Positions 13,872 through 22,094 of a stretch of DNA of 64,000 nt are shown one piece after another (position 1 is the stretch's first letter; every line of letters starts with the position of its first letter). The stretch comes from Krasilnikoviella flava. Its GTDB lineage: Bacteria > Actinomycetota > Actinomycetes > Actinomycetales > Cellulomonadaceae. The notes beneath the pieces were generated by a model. The model was not told the DNA's origin. It searched no databases and saw only the letters and a list, made by a program, of their open reading frames with translations. A program made the translations under genes and the position numbers. The stretch is from positions 124,001 to 188,000 of the forward strand of contig NZ_FUZQ01000001.1 in assembly GCF_900167525.1 (NCBI RefSeq), read 5' to 3'.

Positions 13872-16445
13872 ATGGGCGAACTCTCCGCGACGACGCACGT
13901 CCTGCACGCCGACCGCAGCGCGACACGGTGGGTCGAGGCCTACCCCGTGGGCAACGGGTTCCGGGGGGTGATGTGTGCGGGCCGCCCCGGGGTGGAGCAC
14001 CTGTGGCTCAACGACGGCACCGCCTGGTCGGGCCCCCCGCCCGCCGACCCGCTGGCCGGAGCCCGCGCCCGCGGGCCCGAGCACCTCGCCCGGGTGCGCG
14101 CCGACCTCGCGACGGGCGACGTGCGCGGCGCCGAGACCCTGCTCGCGGAGACCCAGACCCCGTGGGCGCAGGCGTACCTCCCGCTCGCCGAGGCCGACGT
14201 CGCCGTCGAGGCCGCCGGCCCCTCCCCGCGCCCCGGCGGGCCGGTGCCGCACCCCCGCCGCATCGAGCGCCGCGAGCTGGACCTGCGCACCGGCGTCGCC
14301 ATGCACACGTGGGAGGACCCTGTCGCCGGCCGCGTCGTGCAGGAGACCTGGGCGGACGCCCGGGGCGGCGCAGTGGTGCACACCGTGCGCGCCGCCCGAC
14401 CGGTCCGCCTGGTCGTGCGCGTCGAGAGCCTGCTGCGCGCGTCGGCCCGGCCGCCGGTCCACCTCGCCGCGGACGGTCCCGCCACGCTCGTGCGGACCGT
14501 CGACCTGCCCGTCGACGTCCCGCCGACGCACCATCCCGAGGGCGAGGTGCGCTACGACGCCGCACGCGGCCGCACCGGCACGGTCGCCGTGACCGCGCCC
14601 ACGGACCGCGCCGCGGTGGTGGCCGACGGCGCGCTGCGCACCGGCGCCGCGCGCACGCACGTGCTGCTGGTCGCCACCGCCACCACCGACCCTCCCGGCG
14701 GTTCCGGTGGTCCCGGCGGTTCCGGCGCGGCGACGGTGGGCGACCGTCTCGCGGAGCAGCTCGCGCCGGCCGCGGCGCCGGGCGACGACGACCGCGGGGA
14801 CGACGACGCAGACGACGACGGCGCTGCCGCCGCAGAGCTCCGCGAGCGCCTGCGGGCCGCGCACGTCGCGGAGCACACGCGGCACTACGGCCGGGTGGAC
14901 CTCGGGCTGCCGACGCCGGCCGGCGCGGCCGTGCTGCCCACGTCCCGGCGGATCGACGCGGCCACCGACCGCCCGGACCCGGGCCTCGCCGCGCTCGCCT
15001 TCCACTTCGGGCGCTACCTGCTGCTGTCGTCCTCGCGGCCGGGCGGCCTGCCCACCACCCTGCAGGGCCTGTGGAACCCGTGGCTTCCGGGCCCGTGGAG
15101 CAGTGGCTACACGCTGAACATCAACCTGCAGATGGCGTACTGGGCGGCCGGTACCACCGGCCTCGCCGCGTGCCAGGAGCCGCTGCTGCGCTACGTCGGG
15201 CGCCTCGCCGCGGGGCCGGGCGCCGCCGTCGCCCGCGACCTGTACGGCACGGCCGGATGGGTGGCGCACCACAACTCCGACGCGTGGGGACATGCCGCCC
15301 CGGTAGGGAACGGGCGCGGCGAGGCGAAGTGGTCCGCGTGGGCGCTCGGCGGCACGTGGCTGGCCCAGCACCTGGTGGAGCACCACCGGTTCACGGGGGA
15401 CGACGAGGAGCTGCGCGCTGCGTGGCCCGCGCTGCGGGGCGCGGCCGAGTTCGCGCTCGACTGGGCGCAGACGGCCCCGCCGCCGGCGGGGGACGGCGCG
15501 CCCGCGCACGCGTGGACCAGCCCGTCGACGTCGCCGGAGAACCAGTACGTCGCTCCCGACGGCGCGCCCGCCGCCGTGACGACCAGTGCCGCGATGGACG
15601 TCGCGCTGCTGCGCGCGCTGGCCACGGGCTGCCGGGAGGCCGCCGGCGCCCTCGAGCTCGACGACGCCGACGAACCGTGGCTCGCGCGCCTCGAGGCGGT
15701 CGTCGCGGCACTGCCCGACCCGAGCGTCGGGGCGCGCGGCGAGCTGCTGGAGTGGGGCCGCGAGGTCGCCGAGGCCGAGCCGGATCACCGGCACCTGTCG
15801 CACCTCGTGGGGCTCTACCCGCTCGGCGGCCTGGACCCGGTCACGACGCCCGACCTCGCCAGGGCCGCCGCGCGGAGCCTCGAGCTGCGGGGCCGCGAGT
15901 CCACCGGCTGGTCGCTCGCGTGGCGGATCTCCCTCTGGGCCCGCCTCGGCGAGGGCGAGCGGGCCCACGACCAGGTGCTGCTGTCCCTGCGCCCGGCGGA
16001 CGACTCGGACGGCCGGCAATCGGGCGGACAGAGGGGCGGCCTGTACCCCAACCTGTTCAGCGCGCACCCGCCGTTCCAGATCGACGGCAACCTCGGCCTC
16101 ACCGCGGGCGTGGCGGAGATGCTGCTGCAGTCGCACCGGCGGGCCGACGGCGTGGTCCGCCTCGACCTGCTGCCCGCCCTGCCGCACGCGTGGCCCGACG
16201 GCGAGGTGACGGGCCTGCGGGCCCGCGGCGGGGCCGAGGTCGACCTCGCCTGGCACGACGGCGTGCTCACCCGGGCGGTGCTGCGCGCCCCCGTGGGCCG
16301 GGCGCTGGACGTCGTGGTGCGCCACGGCGGCGTGGACGCCGCGGGGAGCGCGGTCACGGTCCCCGCGGGCGCTACCGTGATCCTCGACGTGCCCCGTGAC
16401 CTGCCGGTCGCGGGCACCGCCGTCCCTCTCGCACCCAGGAGCTAG
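13872..16445 (+). CDS. GH95 glycoside hydrolase (alpha-L-fucosidase or alpha-L-galactosidase)
   Basis: 857 residues from ATG 13872, with no signal peptide. The inverting GH95 catalytic set is visible: TLNINLQM (Asn about 416 and 418), SPENQY (Glu about 556) and FQIDGN (Asp about 738). Domain order is N-terminal beta domain, linker, alpha/alpha6 barrel and C-terminal beta domain. Residues about 273-320 form an unusual low-complexity linker, first Gly/Ser/Pro repeats and then an Asp-rich run. It should remove terminal alpha-1,2-fucose (or galactose) from imported side chains. The stop is followed after 2 bp by the lacI start, so the two are co-transcribed. Confidence 0.9.
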   Translation: MGELSATTHVLHADRSATRWVEAYPVGNGFRGVMCAGRPGVEHLWLNDGTAWSGPPPADPLAGARARGPEHLARVRADLATGDVRGAETLLAETQTPWAQAYLPLAEADVAVEAAGPSPRPGGPVPHPRRIERRELDLRTGVAMHTWEDPVAGRVVQETWADARGGAVVHTVRAARPVRLVVRVESLLRASARPPVHLAADGPATLVRTVDLPVDVPPTHHPEGEVRYDAARGRTGTVAVTAPTDRAAVVADGALRTGAARTHVLLVATATTDPPGGSGGPGGSGAATVGDRLAEQLAPAAAPGDDDRGDDDADDDGAAAAELRERLRAAHVAEHTRHYGRVDLGLPTPAGAAVLPTSRRIDAATDRPDPGLAALAFHFGRYLLLSSSRPGGLPTTLQGLWNPWLPGPWSSGYTLNINLQMAYWAAGTTGLAACQEPLLRYVGRLAAGPGAAVARDLYGTAGWVAHHNSDAWGHAAPVGNGRGEAKWSAWALGGTWLAQHLVEHHRFTGDDEELRAAWPALRGAAEFALDWAQTAPPPAGDGAPAHAWTSPSTSPENQYVAPDGAPAAVTTSAAMDVALLRALATGCREAAGALELDDADEPWLARLEAVVAALPDPSVGARGELLEWGREVAEAEPDHRHLSHLVGLYPLGGLDPVTTPDLARAAARSLELRGRESTGWSLAWRISLWARLGEGERAHDQVLLSLRPADDSDGRQSGGQRGGLYPNLFSAHPPFQIDGNLGLTAGVAEMLLQSHRRADGVVRLDLLPALPHAWPDGEVTGLRARGGAEVDLAWHDGVLTRAVLRAPVGRALDVVVRHGGVDAAGSAVTVPAGATVILDVPRDLPVAGTAVPLAPRS

Positions 16446-16447
16446 CC

Positions 16448-17446
16448 GTGGCCACCATCGAGGACGTCGCGAAGGCGGCGGGAGTCTCGGCGTCGACCGT
16501 CTCCTACGTGCTCTCGGGCAAGCGGTCCATCTCCGCGCCCACGCGCCGGCGGGTGGAGCAGGCGATCGCCACGCTGGGCTACCGGCCGCACGCCGGGGCG
16601 CGCGCGCTCGCCTCGGCGCGCACGGAGGTCATCGGGCTCACGATCCCGCTGCGCTCCGGCATCGACGTGCCCGTGATCATGCAGTTCGCGGGCGGCGTCG
16701 TGACCCGGGCCCGCGAGCACTCGCACGACGTCCTGCTGCTCACCCAGGACGACCTGGAGGGCCTCGAGCGCGCCACGAACGGCTCGATGGTCGACGCGCT
16801 CGTCGTCATGGACGTCGAGGCCGACGACGCCCGCATCCCGATCCTTACCCGGTCCCGGCAGCCGTCCGTCCTGGTCGGCCTGCCCCGGGACGCCTCGGGG
16901 CTGTCGTGCGTCGACCTGGACTTCGAGGCCGCCGGCCGCCTCGCGGCCCAGCACCTGTCGGAGCTCGGGCACCGCCAGGTGGCGATGCTCGGTGCGCCGC
17001 CGGAGGTCGTGGACCGGCACACCTCGTACGTGGACCGCGTGATGCGCGGGTTCGCGGAGGGAGCCCCGGACCACGGGCTCGACGCGAAGGTGGTCTCCTG
17101 CCCGGGCGCTCCCGCCGAGGTCGCCCGCGTGGTCGACGAGCTTCTCGCCGAGGCCCCTGGGACGAGCGGGCTGTTCGTGCACAACGAGCGCGCGCTGCCG
17201 CACGTGCTGTCCTCCCTGCGCGAGGCGGGCCGGTCGGTGCCCGGGGACGTGTCCGTGATCGCCCTGTGCCCGGAGGACGTCGCGCTGGCACAGCAGGTCC
17301 CGATGACCGCCATCGACCTCCCGGCGTCGACGATCGGCAGCCTCGCCGTGGACATGGTCATGGCCCGGCTGGACGGCGGCCAGCACGCCGAGACCCGGCT
17401 GCTGACGCCCGTGCTGACCACCCGCGGCAGCACCGCCCGCCACTGA
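16448..17446 (+). CDS. LacI-family transcriptional repressor
   Basis: 332 residues starting at GTG 16448, 2 bp after the GH95 stop. The N-terminal helix-turn-helix is intact (TIEDVAKAAGVSASTVSYVLSG), followed by the hinge ARALASAR that inserts Leu in the minor groove, and a periplasmic-binding-protein-like effector domain (VIGLTIPLRSGIDVPV, LVGLP, DFEAAGRLAAQHLSELGHR). It is the only regulator inside the glycan region and is flanked by three TCGAAGCGCTTCGA-type sites, so it is the best candidate for the repressor of that regulon. The effector sugar is unknown. Confidence 0.92.
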   Translation: MATIEDVAKAAGVSASTVSYVLSGKRSISAPTRRRVEQAIATLGYRPHAGARALASARTEVIGLTIPLRSGIDVPVIMQFAGGVVTRAREHSHDVLLLTQDDLEGLERATNGSMVDALVVMDVEADDARIPILTRSRQPSVLVGLPRDASGLSCVDLDFEAAGRLAAQHLSELGHRQVAMLGAPPEVVDRHTSYVDRVMRGFAEGAPDHGLDAKVVSCPGAPAEVARVVDELLAEAPGTSGLFVHNERALPHVLSSLREAGRSVPGDVSVIALCPEDVALAQQVPMTAIDLPASTIGSLAVDMVMARLDGGQHAETRLLTPVLTTRGSTARH

Positions 17447-17451
17447 CGGGC

Positions 17452-17471
17452 GGCCCGCGACGCCGCGGGCC
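17452..17471 (+). terminator. GC-rich hairpin after lacI
   Basis: GGCCCGCG (17452-17459) pairs with CGCGGGCC (17464-17471) around a 4-nt loop, starting 6 bp after the lacI stop. No clear T-run follows. Confidence 0.5.
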
Positions 17472-17528
17472 ACATCCTTCCGGATCGCCGCAGACCATTG
17501 CGGAACCCGTCGTGGGGGTGATATCAAT

Positions 17529-17542
17529 TCGAAGCGCTTCGA
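17529..17542. promoter_or_regulatory. LacI-family operator, second importer operon
   Basis: TCGAAGCGCTTCGA, a perfect palindrome identical to the site at 13737-13750, placed 60 bp before the GTG start of the LplB-type permease in a 155-bp intergenic region. Confidence 0.85.
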
Positions 17543-17601
17543 CGCGGCAGCCAGCGAGGGCGGCCGCCGAGCGCGCGAGACCCATCACGAGGGAGTGACA
17601 G

Positions 17602-18630
17602 GTGAGCCTCACCCAGGGAGCGCCGCCGCTCGACAGCGGCGCCACCGCACCACCGGTACGAGATCGGCGGCGAGGACGGGACGACGACCAGGAGGGGCGA
17701 CGGCACACGCGGGTCGCGCGCCGGACGGGCAAGAAGAAGGCGTCCCCGGCGATGTTCCTCGTCGTCCTCCCCTTCCTCGTCCTCGTCCTCGTGTTCTCCT
17801 ACCTGCCGCTCGCCGGCTGGGCGACGGCCTTCTTCGACTACAAGCCCGCCCTCGGGCTGTCCGGCAGCGAGTTCGTCGGGCTCCAGTGGTTCCGGATGCT
17901 CGTGTCCTCCCCCACGCAGCTGCAGCAGATCGGGCAGGTCATGGCGAACACGCTCGCCATGAGCTTCCTCGGCATCGCGACCTCGCTGCTCCCGGTGTTC
18001 TTCGCGATGCTCCTCAACGAGATCCGCGCCCCGTGGTTCAAGAACGCGGTGCAGACCCTCACGACGCTCCCGAACTTCATCTCGTGGGTGCTCGTCTACA
18101 TGATCGCGTTCTCGATGTTCTCCACGTCGGGTCTCGTGAACTCGGTGCTGAACGACTGGGGCCTGATCACCACGCCGATCAAGTTCCTCGACACCGGTGA
18201 GCACGTGTGGCTCACCATGCTGCTCTGGAGCCTGTGGAAGGGGCTCGGGTGGGGCGCGATCATGTATCTCGCCGCCATCACCTCGATCGACCCGGCGCTG
18301 TACGAGTCGGCGCGCATCGACGGCGCCGGCCGGTTCCAGCTCATGCGGTACATCACCTTCCCGCAGCTGATGCCCACCTATGTGGTCCTGCTCGTGCTCT
18401 CCATCGCGAACATGCTCAACAACGGGATGGAGCAGTACTACGTGTTCCAGAACGCCTTCAACAAGGAGCACATCCAGGTGCTGGACCTGTACGTCTACAA
18501 CATCGGCATCACCGGCAACAGCCTGTCGATGGCCACCGCGCTGGGCATGTTGAAGAGCGTCATCTCCGTCCTCCTGCTCGTCACGGCCAACGCGATCGCC
18601 AAGCGTGCCCGCGGCACGTCGATCATCTGA
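17602..18630 (+). CDS. ABC transporter permease, LplB/PTS-independent polysaccharide type
   Basis: 342 residues from GTG 17602, preceded by GAGGGAGTG. A charged cytoplasmic N-terminus of about 48 residues precedes six membrane segments, the first at MFLVVLPFLVLVLVFSYLP. The EAA loop LYESARIDGAGRFQLMRYITFPQL is conserved. Features such as NNGMEQYYVFQNAFN and the C-terminal AKRARGTSII place it in the LplB/YteP group of importers for complex plant oligosaccharides (uronate, xylan or pectin type). It is the first gene of a three-gene importer operon with no ATPase. Confidence 0.92.
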   Translation: MSLTQGAPPLDSGATAPPVRDRRRGRDDDQEGRRHTRVARRTGKKKASPAMFLVVLPFLVLVLVFSYLPLAGWATAFFDYKPALGLSGSEFVGLQWFRMLVSSPTQLQQIGQVMANTLAMSFLGIATSLLPVFFAMLLNEIRAPWFKNAVQTLTTLPNFISWVLVYMIAFSMFSTSGLVNSVLNDWGLITTPIKFLDTGEHVWLTMLLWSLWKGLGWGAIMYLAAITSIDPALYESARIDGAGRFQLMRYITFPQLMPTYVVLLVLSIANMLNNGMEQYYVFQNAFNKEHIQVLDLYVYNIGITGNSLSMATALGMLKSVISVLLLVTANAIAKRARGTSII

Positions 18631-18642
18631 GAGGGACGAATC

Positions 18643-19560
18643 GTGCCCAAGACCAGCGACGCGCTGAAGCGCACGCGCGGGGACGTCCCCTTCGCGCTCG
18701 TCAACTACGTCGGGTTCCTGCTCTTCGCGCTCCTGTGCGCGTACCCCTTCTACTTCCTGATCATCAACTCGGTCAGCGCCAACGACGTCAGCGCACTCGG
18801 GGACATCCGGCTGTGGCCCGAGGGGCTGCACCTGTCGAACTACTCCCAGATCCTCCAGCTGGACGGCCTCTCCGCCGCCGCCGTCGTCTCCGTCGCCCGC
18901 ACCGTGATCGGCACCGCGTGCACGGTCCTGGCGTCCGCGTTCCTGGGCTACATGTTCACTCAGGAACGAATGTGGAAGCGCTCCCTCTGGTATCGCCTCA
19001 TCATCTTCACGATGTACTTCAGCGCAGGGCTCATCCCGCTGTACATCACGATGAAGACGCTGGGGCTCACCAACTCGTTCTGGGTGTACATCCTCCCGGC
19101 GATCGTGCAGCCGTTCAACATCATCCTCGTCAAGACGTACGTGGAGTCGATGCCGCGCTCGCTGCAGGAGGCGGCCGAGATCGACGGGGCCGGCACGATC
19201 CGGACCTTCTTCCGGATCATCCTGCCGAACATGACGCCGATCCTCGCCACCGTGGCGATCTTCACGGCGGTGGCCCAGTGGAACTCGTTCCAGGACACGC
19301 TCCTGTACATCACCGACCAGAAGCTCTACTCCCTGCAGTACCTGCTCTACACGTACACGAACCAGGCGAACAGCCTGGCGCAGGCGGCGCAGAACGCCCA
19401 GGGAAACCTCGGCGCCATCGTCTCTGCGGCCACCACGCAGACACCGACGTCGATCCGCATGACGGTCGCCGTGCTCGTGGTGCTGCCGATCATCTTCATC
19501 TACCCGCTGTTCCAGCGGTATTTCGTCAAGGGAATCATGCTCGGCGCGGTCAAGGGCTGA
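18643..19560 (+). CDS. ABC transporter permease, YtcP/YesQ type
   Basis: 305 residues from GTG 18643, preceded by the ribosome site GAGAGGGACG. Six membrane segments and the EAA loop LQEAAEIDGAGTIRTFFRIILPN are visible. The end YFVKGIMLGAVKG is typical of YtcP-group permeases, which pair with LplB-type partners. It lies 12 bp after the first permease and 29 bp before the binding protein. An operator-like TGGAAGCGCTCCCT lies inside the gene at 18973-18986. Confidence 0.92.
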   Translation: MPKTSDALKRTRGDVPFALVNYVGFLLFALLCAYPFYFLIINSVSANDVSALGDIRLWPEGLHLSNYSQILQLDGLSAAAVVSVARTVIGTACTVLASAFLGYMFTQERMWKRSLWYRLIIFTMYFSAGLIPLYITMKTLGLTNSFWVYILPAIVQPFNIILVKTYVESMPRSLQEAAEIDGAGTIRTFFRIILPNMTPILATVAIFTAVAQWNSFQDTLLYITDQKLYSLQYLLYTYTNQANSLAQAAQNAQGNLGAIVSAATTQTPTSIRMTVAVLVVLPIIFIYPLFQRYFVKGIMLGAVKG

Positions 19561-19589
19561 CCGCGTCTCGTCGCGCACGAAGGGGTGTC

Positions 19590-21347
19590 ATGAAACTCAG
19601 GAGAACCGTCGCCATGGTGGTGGTCCCGCTGCTCGGGGCGCTGTCGCTGGCGGCCTGCACGGCCGCAGGGTCCGACGACGACCCGTCCGGCCCGGTCAGC
19701 ATCGACCAGGACTGGTCCGAGGCCGACCCGATCACCGTCGACGTCTACGACGGCCTGGCCAACTACATGGGGATCCAGGGCGGGTGGTTCGGCAAGATCG
19801 TCAAGGACAAGTTCAACATGGAGCTCAACATCATCGCTCCCAACGTCGCGGGCGGGGGCGACACCCTCTACAACACCCGCGTCTCCGGGGGTGAGCTGGG
19901 CGACCTCGTCGTCGTCGACAAGGGGCGGCAGATGGACGAGCTCGTCGAGGGCGGCCTGCTGCTGGACGCCTCCGACTACTACGGGTCCATGACGAACGTG
20001 TCGCCGTTCGACACGGCCGTCCAGCACCTCAACGAGGGCAAGGAGGGCGTCTACGGCTTCCCCACGTCGGTCTCCTCCCTCAAGCCGACCGAGTCGTCCG
20101 AGGGCATCGACCCCACGTTCGGCCCGTACCTGCGGTGGGACCTGTACGCCGACGCCGGCTACCCGGAGATCGGCACGCTCGAGGACCTCCTGCCGATCCT
20201 CAAGACGATGCAGGACGCCCATCCCCAGACCGACGACGGCAAGCCGGTCCACGCCATCTCCCTGTTCAAGGACTGGGACGGCAACATGATGGTCACCGCC
20301 AAGCAGCCCGCGACCCTCTACGGGTACGACGAGATGGGCTTCGTCCTCGCGAAGGCGGACGGGTCCGACTACCAGAGCATCGTCGACCCGGACTCCCAGT
20401 ACGTGCGTTCGCTGAAGTTCTACTTCGACGCCAACCAGCTGGGCCTGGTGGACCCGGAGTCCACCACCCAGAACTACGACACGATGTTCGCGAAGTACCA
20501 GGCCGGCCAGGTGCTGCTCTCGTGGTGGCCGTGGCTGGGTCAGTCCGCGTACAACACCGAGCAGAACATGGCGGACGGCAAGGGCTTCGAGCTGGCCCCG
20601 CTGCAGGACCAGAAGGTCTTCTCCTACGGCGCCGAGGTGTACGGCGGCAAGCAGATCATCGGCATCGGCTCGGGCGCCGAGGACCCGGCCCGCCTGGCCG
20701 CGTTCGTCGACTGGCTCTACTCCCCCGAGGGCATCCTCGCCAGTGCCTCGGAGACCCAGGGGGCGGCCGGCCCCGAGGGCCTCACCTGGGAGAAGGGCGA
20801 GGACGGTGCCCCCGTGTTCACCGACTTCGGCACGAAGGCGATCCTCGAGGGCGGCGCCGACGTGCCCGCCGAGTGGGGCGGCGGCGCGTACAAGGACGGT
20901 GTCTCGGCGCTCAACGTCTCCACGGTGCTGCCGATCGACGAGAACCCCGACACGGGCTACCCGTACAGCTACAAGTACTGGCCGAGCTACCAGGAGACGA
21001 CCAGCAACCCGCTGACCGACGACTGGACCTCCCACATGGGCGACCCCGCCTCGACGATGGACTACCTGCAGCAGAACGACCAGGTCGTCGTCGCCCCGGG
21101 CGCGAGCTTCACCACCCCGACGGACAGCTCCGAGATCGAGGCCATCCGCAGCCAGGTCAAGGCCACCATCATCGAGCACTCCTGGAAGATGGTCTTCGCC
21201 AAGGACGACGCGGAGTTCGACGCCCTGCTCGCACAGATGCAGTCGACGGTCGACGGCCTCGGCTACGCCACCGTGCTCGAGTTCGACATGGCGAACGCCA
21301 AGGCGCAGAACGACGCGCGCGTCGCGGTCGCCAAGGAGTTCGGGTGA
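19590..21347 (+). CDS. Sugar-binding lipoprotein, LipO/YtcQ type
   Basis: 585 residues from ATG 19590 with ribosome site GAAGGGG. The signal peptide ends at the lipobox LAAC (Cys about 23). The length well above 440 and the pattern GGWFGKIVKDKFNMELNII, VVDKGRQMDELVEGG and EVYGGKQIIGIGSGAEDPARLAAFVDWLYSPEG are characteristic of the large LipO/YtcQ binding proteins for oligosaccharides of plant polysaccharides. It is the last gene of the importer operon, closed by a 19-bp hairpin. Confidence 0.92.
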   Translation: MKLRRTVAMVVVPLLGALSLAACTAAGSDDDPSGPVSIDQDWSEADPITVDVYDGLANYMGIQGGWFGKIVKDKFNMELNIIAPNVAGGGDTLYNTRVSGGELGDLVVVDKGRQMDELVEGGLLLDASDYYGSMTNVSPFDTAVQHLNEGKEGVYGFPTSVSSLKPTESSEGIDPTFGPYLRWDLYADAGYPEIGTLEDLLPILKTMQDAHPQTDDGKPVHAISLFKDWDGNMMVTAKQPATLYGYDEMGFVLAKADGSDYQSIVDPDSQYVRSLKFYFDANQLGLVDPESTTQNYDTMFAKYQAGQVLLSWWPWLGQSAYNTEQNMADGKGFELAPLQDQKVFSYGAEVYGGKQIIGIGSGAEDPARLAAFVDWLYSPEGILASASETQGAAGPEGLTWEKGEDGAPVFTDFGTKAILEGGADVPAEWGGGAYKDGVSALNVSTVLPIDENPDTGYPYSYKYWPSYQETTSNPLTDDWTSHMGDPASTMDYLQQNDQVVVAPGASFTTPTDSSEIEAIRSQVKATIIEHSWKMVFAKDDAEFDALLAQMQSTVDGLGYATVLEFDMANAKAQNDARVAVAKEFG

Positions 21348-21393
21348 AGGTTCAGGTGACGGCCACGGCCCGCTGACGGGTCGCCGGTCACCG

Positions 21394-21438
21394 CACGACG
21401 AAGGGCTCGGGCACACGGCGCCCGAGCCCTTCGTCGTG
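21394..21438. terminator. 19-bp perfect hairpin between convergent operons
   Basis: Positions 21394-21412 and 21420-21438 are perfectly complementary (19 bp) with a 7-nt loop. It sits 46 bp past the binding-protein stop and 8 bp from the DUF624 gene stop, so it can end transcription from both sides. There is no T-run on the plus side. Confidence 0.75.
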
Positions 21439-21446
21439 CTCGCGCG

Positions 21447-22094
21447 TCACTGCCCGGAGTGCGGGCTCACCGGCTCGAGCGCCGACGGGTGGGCCTGTCG
21501 GCGGCGGAAGACGCCGTGCAGCAGGAAGGCGCACACGTACGCGCCGAACGAGAGCCCGATCGTCGCGCCCAGGAAGAGCGTCTGCGGGGCGACGAGGGAC
21601 AGGCAGACCGCGCCCACCGGGATCAGCACCAGCAGCAGCGTGCGCGCCGGCTCGATCAGCGGCAGGAGCAGCGCGTTGCGCAGCGTCCGGCGCAGCGGAG
21701 CGTCGAACCACGCCGCCAGGGCGAGGGCGTAAAGCAGCGACGCCAGGAGGAAGCACGCGCCCAGCAGCGCGAGCACCCCCGCCACGGCGCTCGGCACGCC
21801 GGTCAGCGAGAGCCAGAAGACGCCGCTGAACACGAGCATCGCCGCCGGCAGCCCGAGCGCCGCGAACGCCGCGGTGCCCCGCCAGGCGTTGCGCCCGAGA
21901 GCGACGACGAACCCGCGCACCAGGTGCCCGCGCTCGTCGTCGGCATAGCGCAGCGTCACCTCGAACAGCGCGCTGGTGGCGGCGCCGATCGTGACGACGG
22001 GCAGGCAGGCCACGAGGTACAGGACGTTGAGGACCACGAACAGGACGAACGTGGTCATGCCCTGGGCTCCTCGGCCCTCGGGGTCGATCCTCAT
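21447..22094 (-). CDS. YesL-like DUF624 membrane protein
   Basis: 215 residues with about four to five membrane segments (FVLFVVLNVLYLVACLP, AAFAALGLPAAMLVFSG, AVAGVLALLGACFLLASLL, ARTLLLVLIPVGAVCLSL, LGATIGLSFGAYVCAFLL). It fits the DUF624/YesL family, which recurs next to LplB/YtcP/LipO importers and glycosidases but has no established biochemical role. The ATG at 22094 overlaps the stop of the GH3 gene by 4 bp (ATGA), so the two are translationally coupled. A role in oligosaccharide uptake is inferred from context only. Confidence 0.8.
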   Translation of the reverse strand: MRIDPEGRGAQGMTTFVLFVVLNVLYLVACLPVVTIGAATSALFEVTLRYADDERGHLVRGFVVALGRNAWRGTAAFAALGLPAAMLVFSGVFWLSLTGVPSAVAGVLALLGACFLLASLLYALALAAWFDAPLRRTLRNALLLPLIEPARTLLLVLIPVGAVCLSLVAPQTLFLGATIGLSFGAYVCAFLLHGVFRRRQAHPSALEPVSPHSGQ

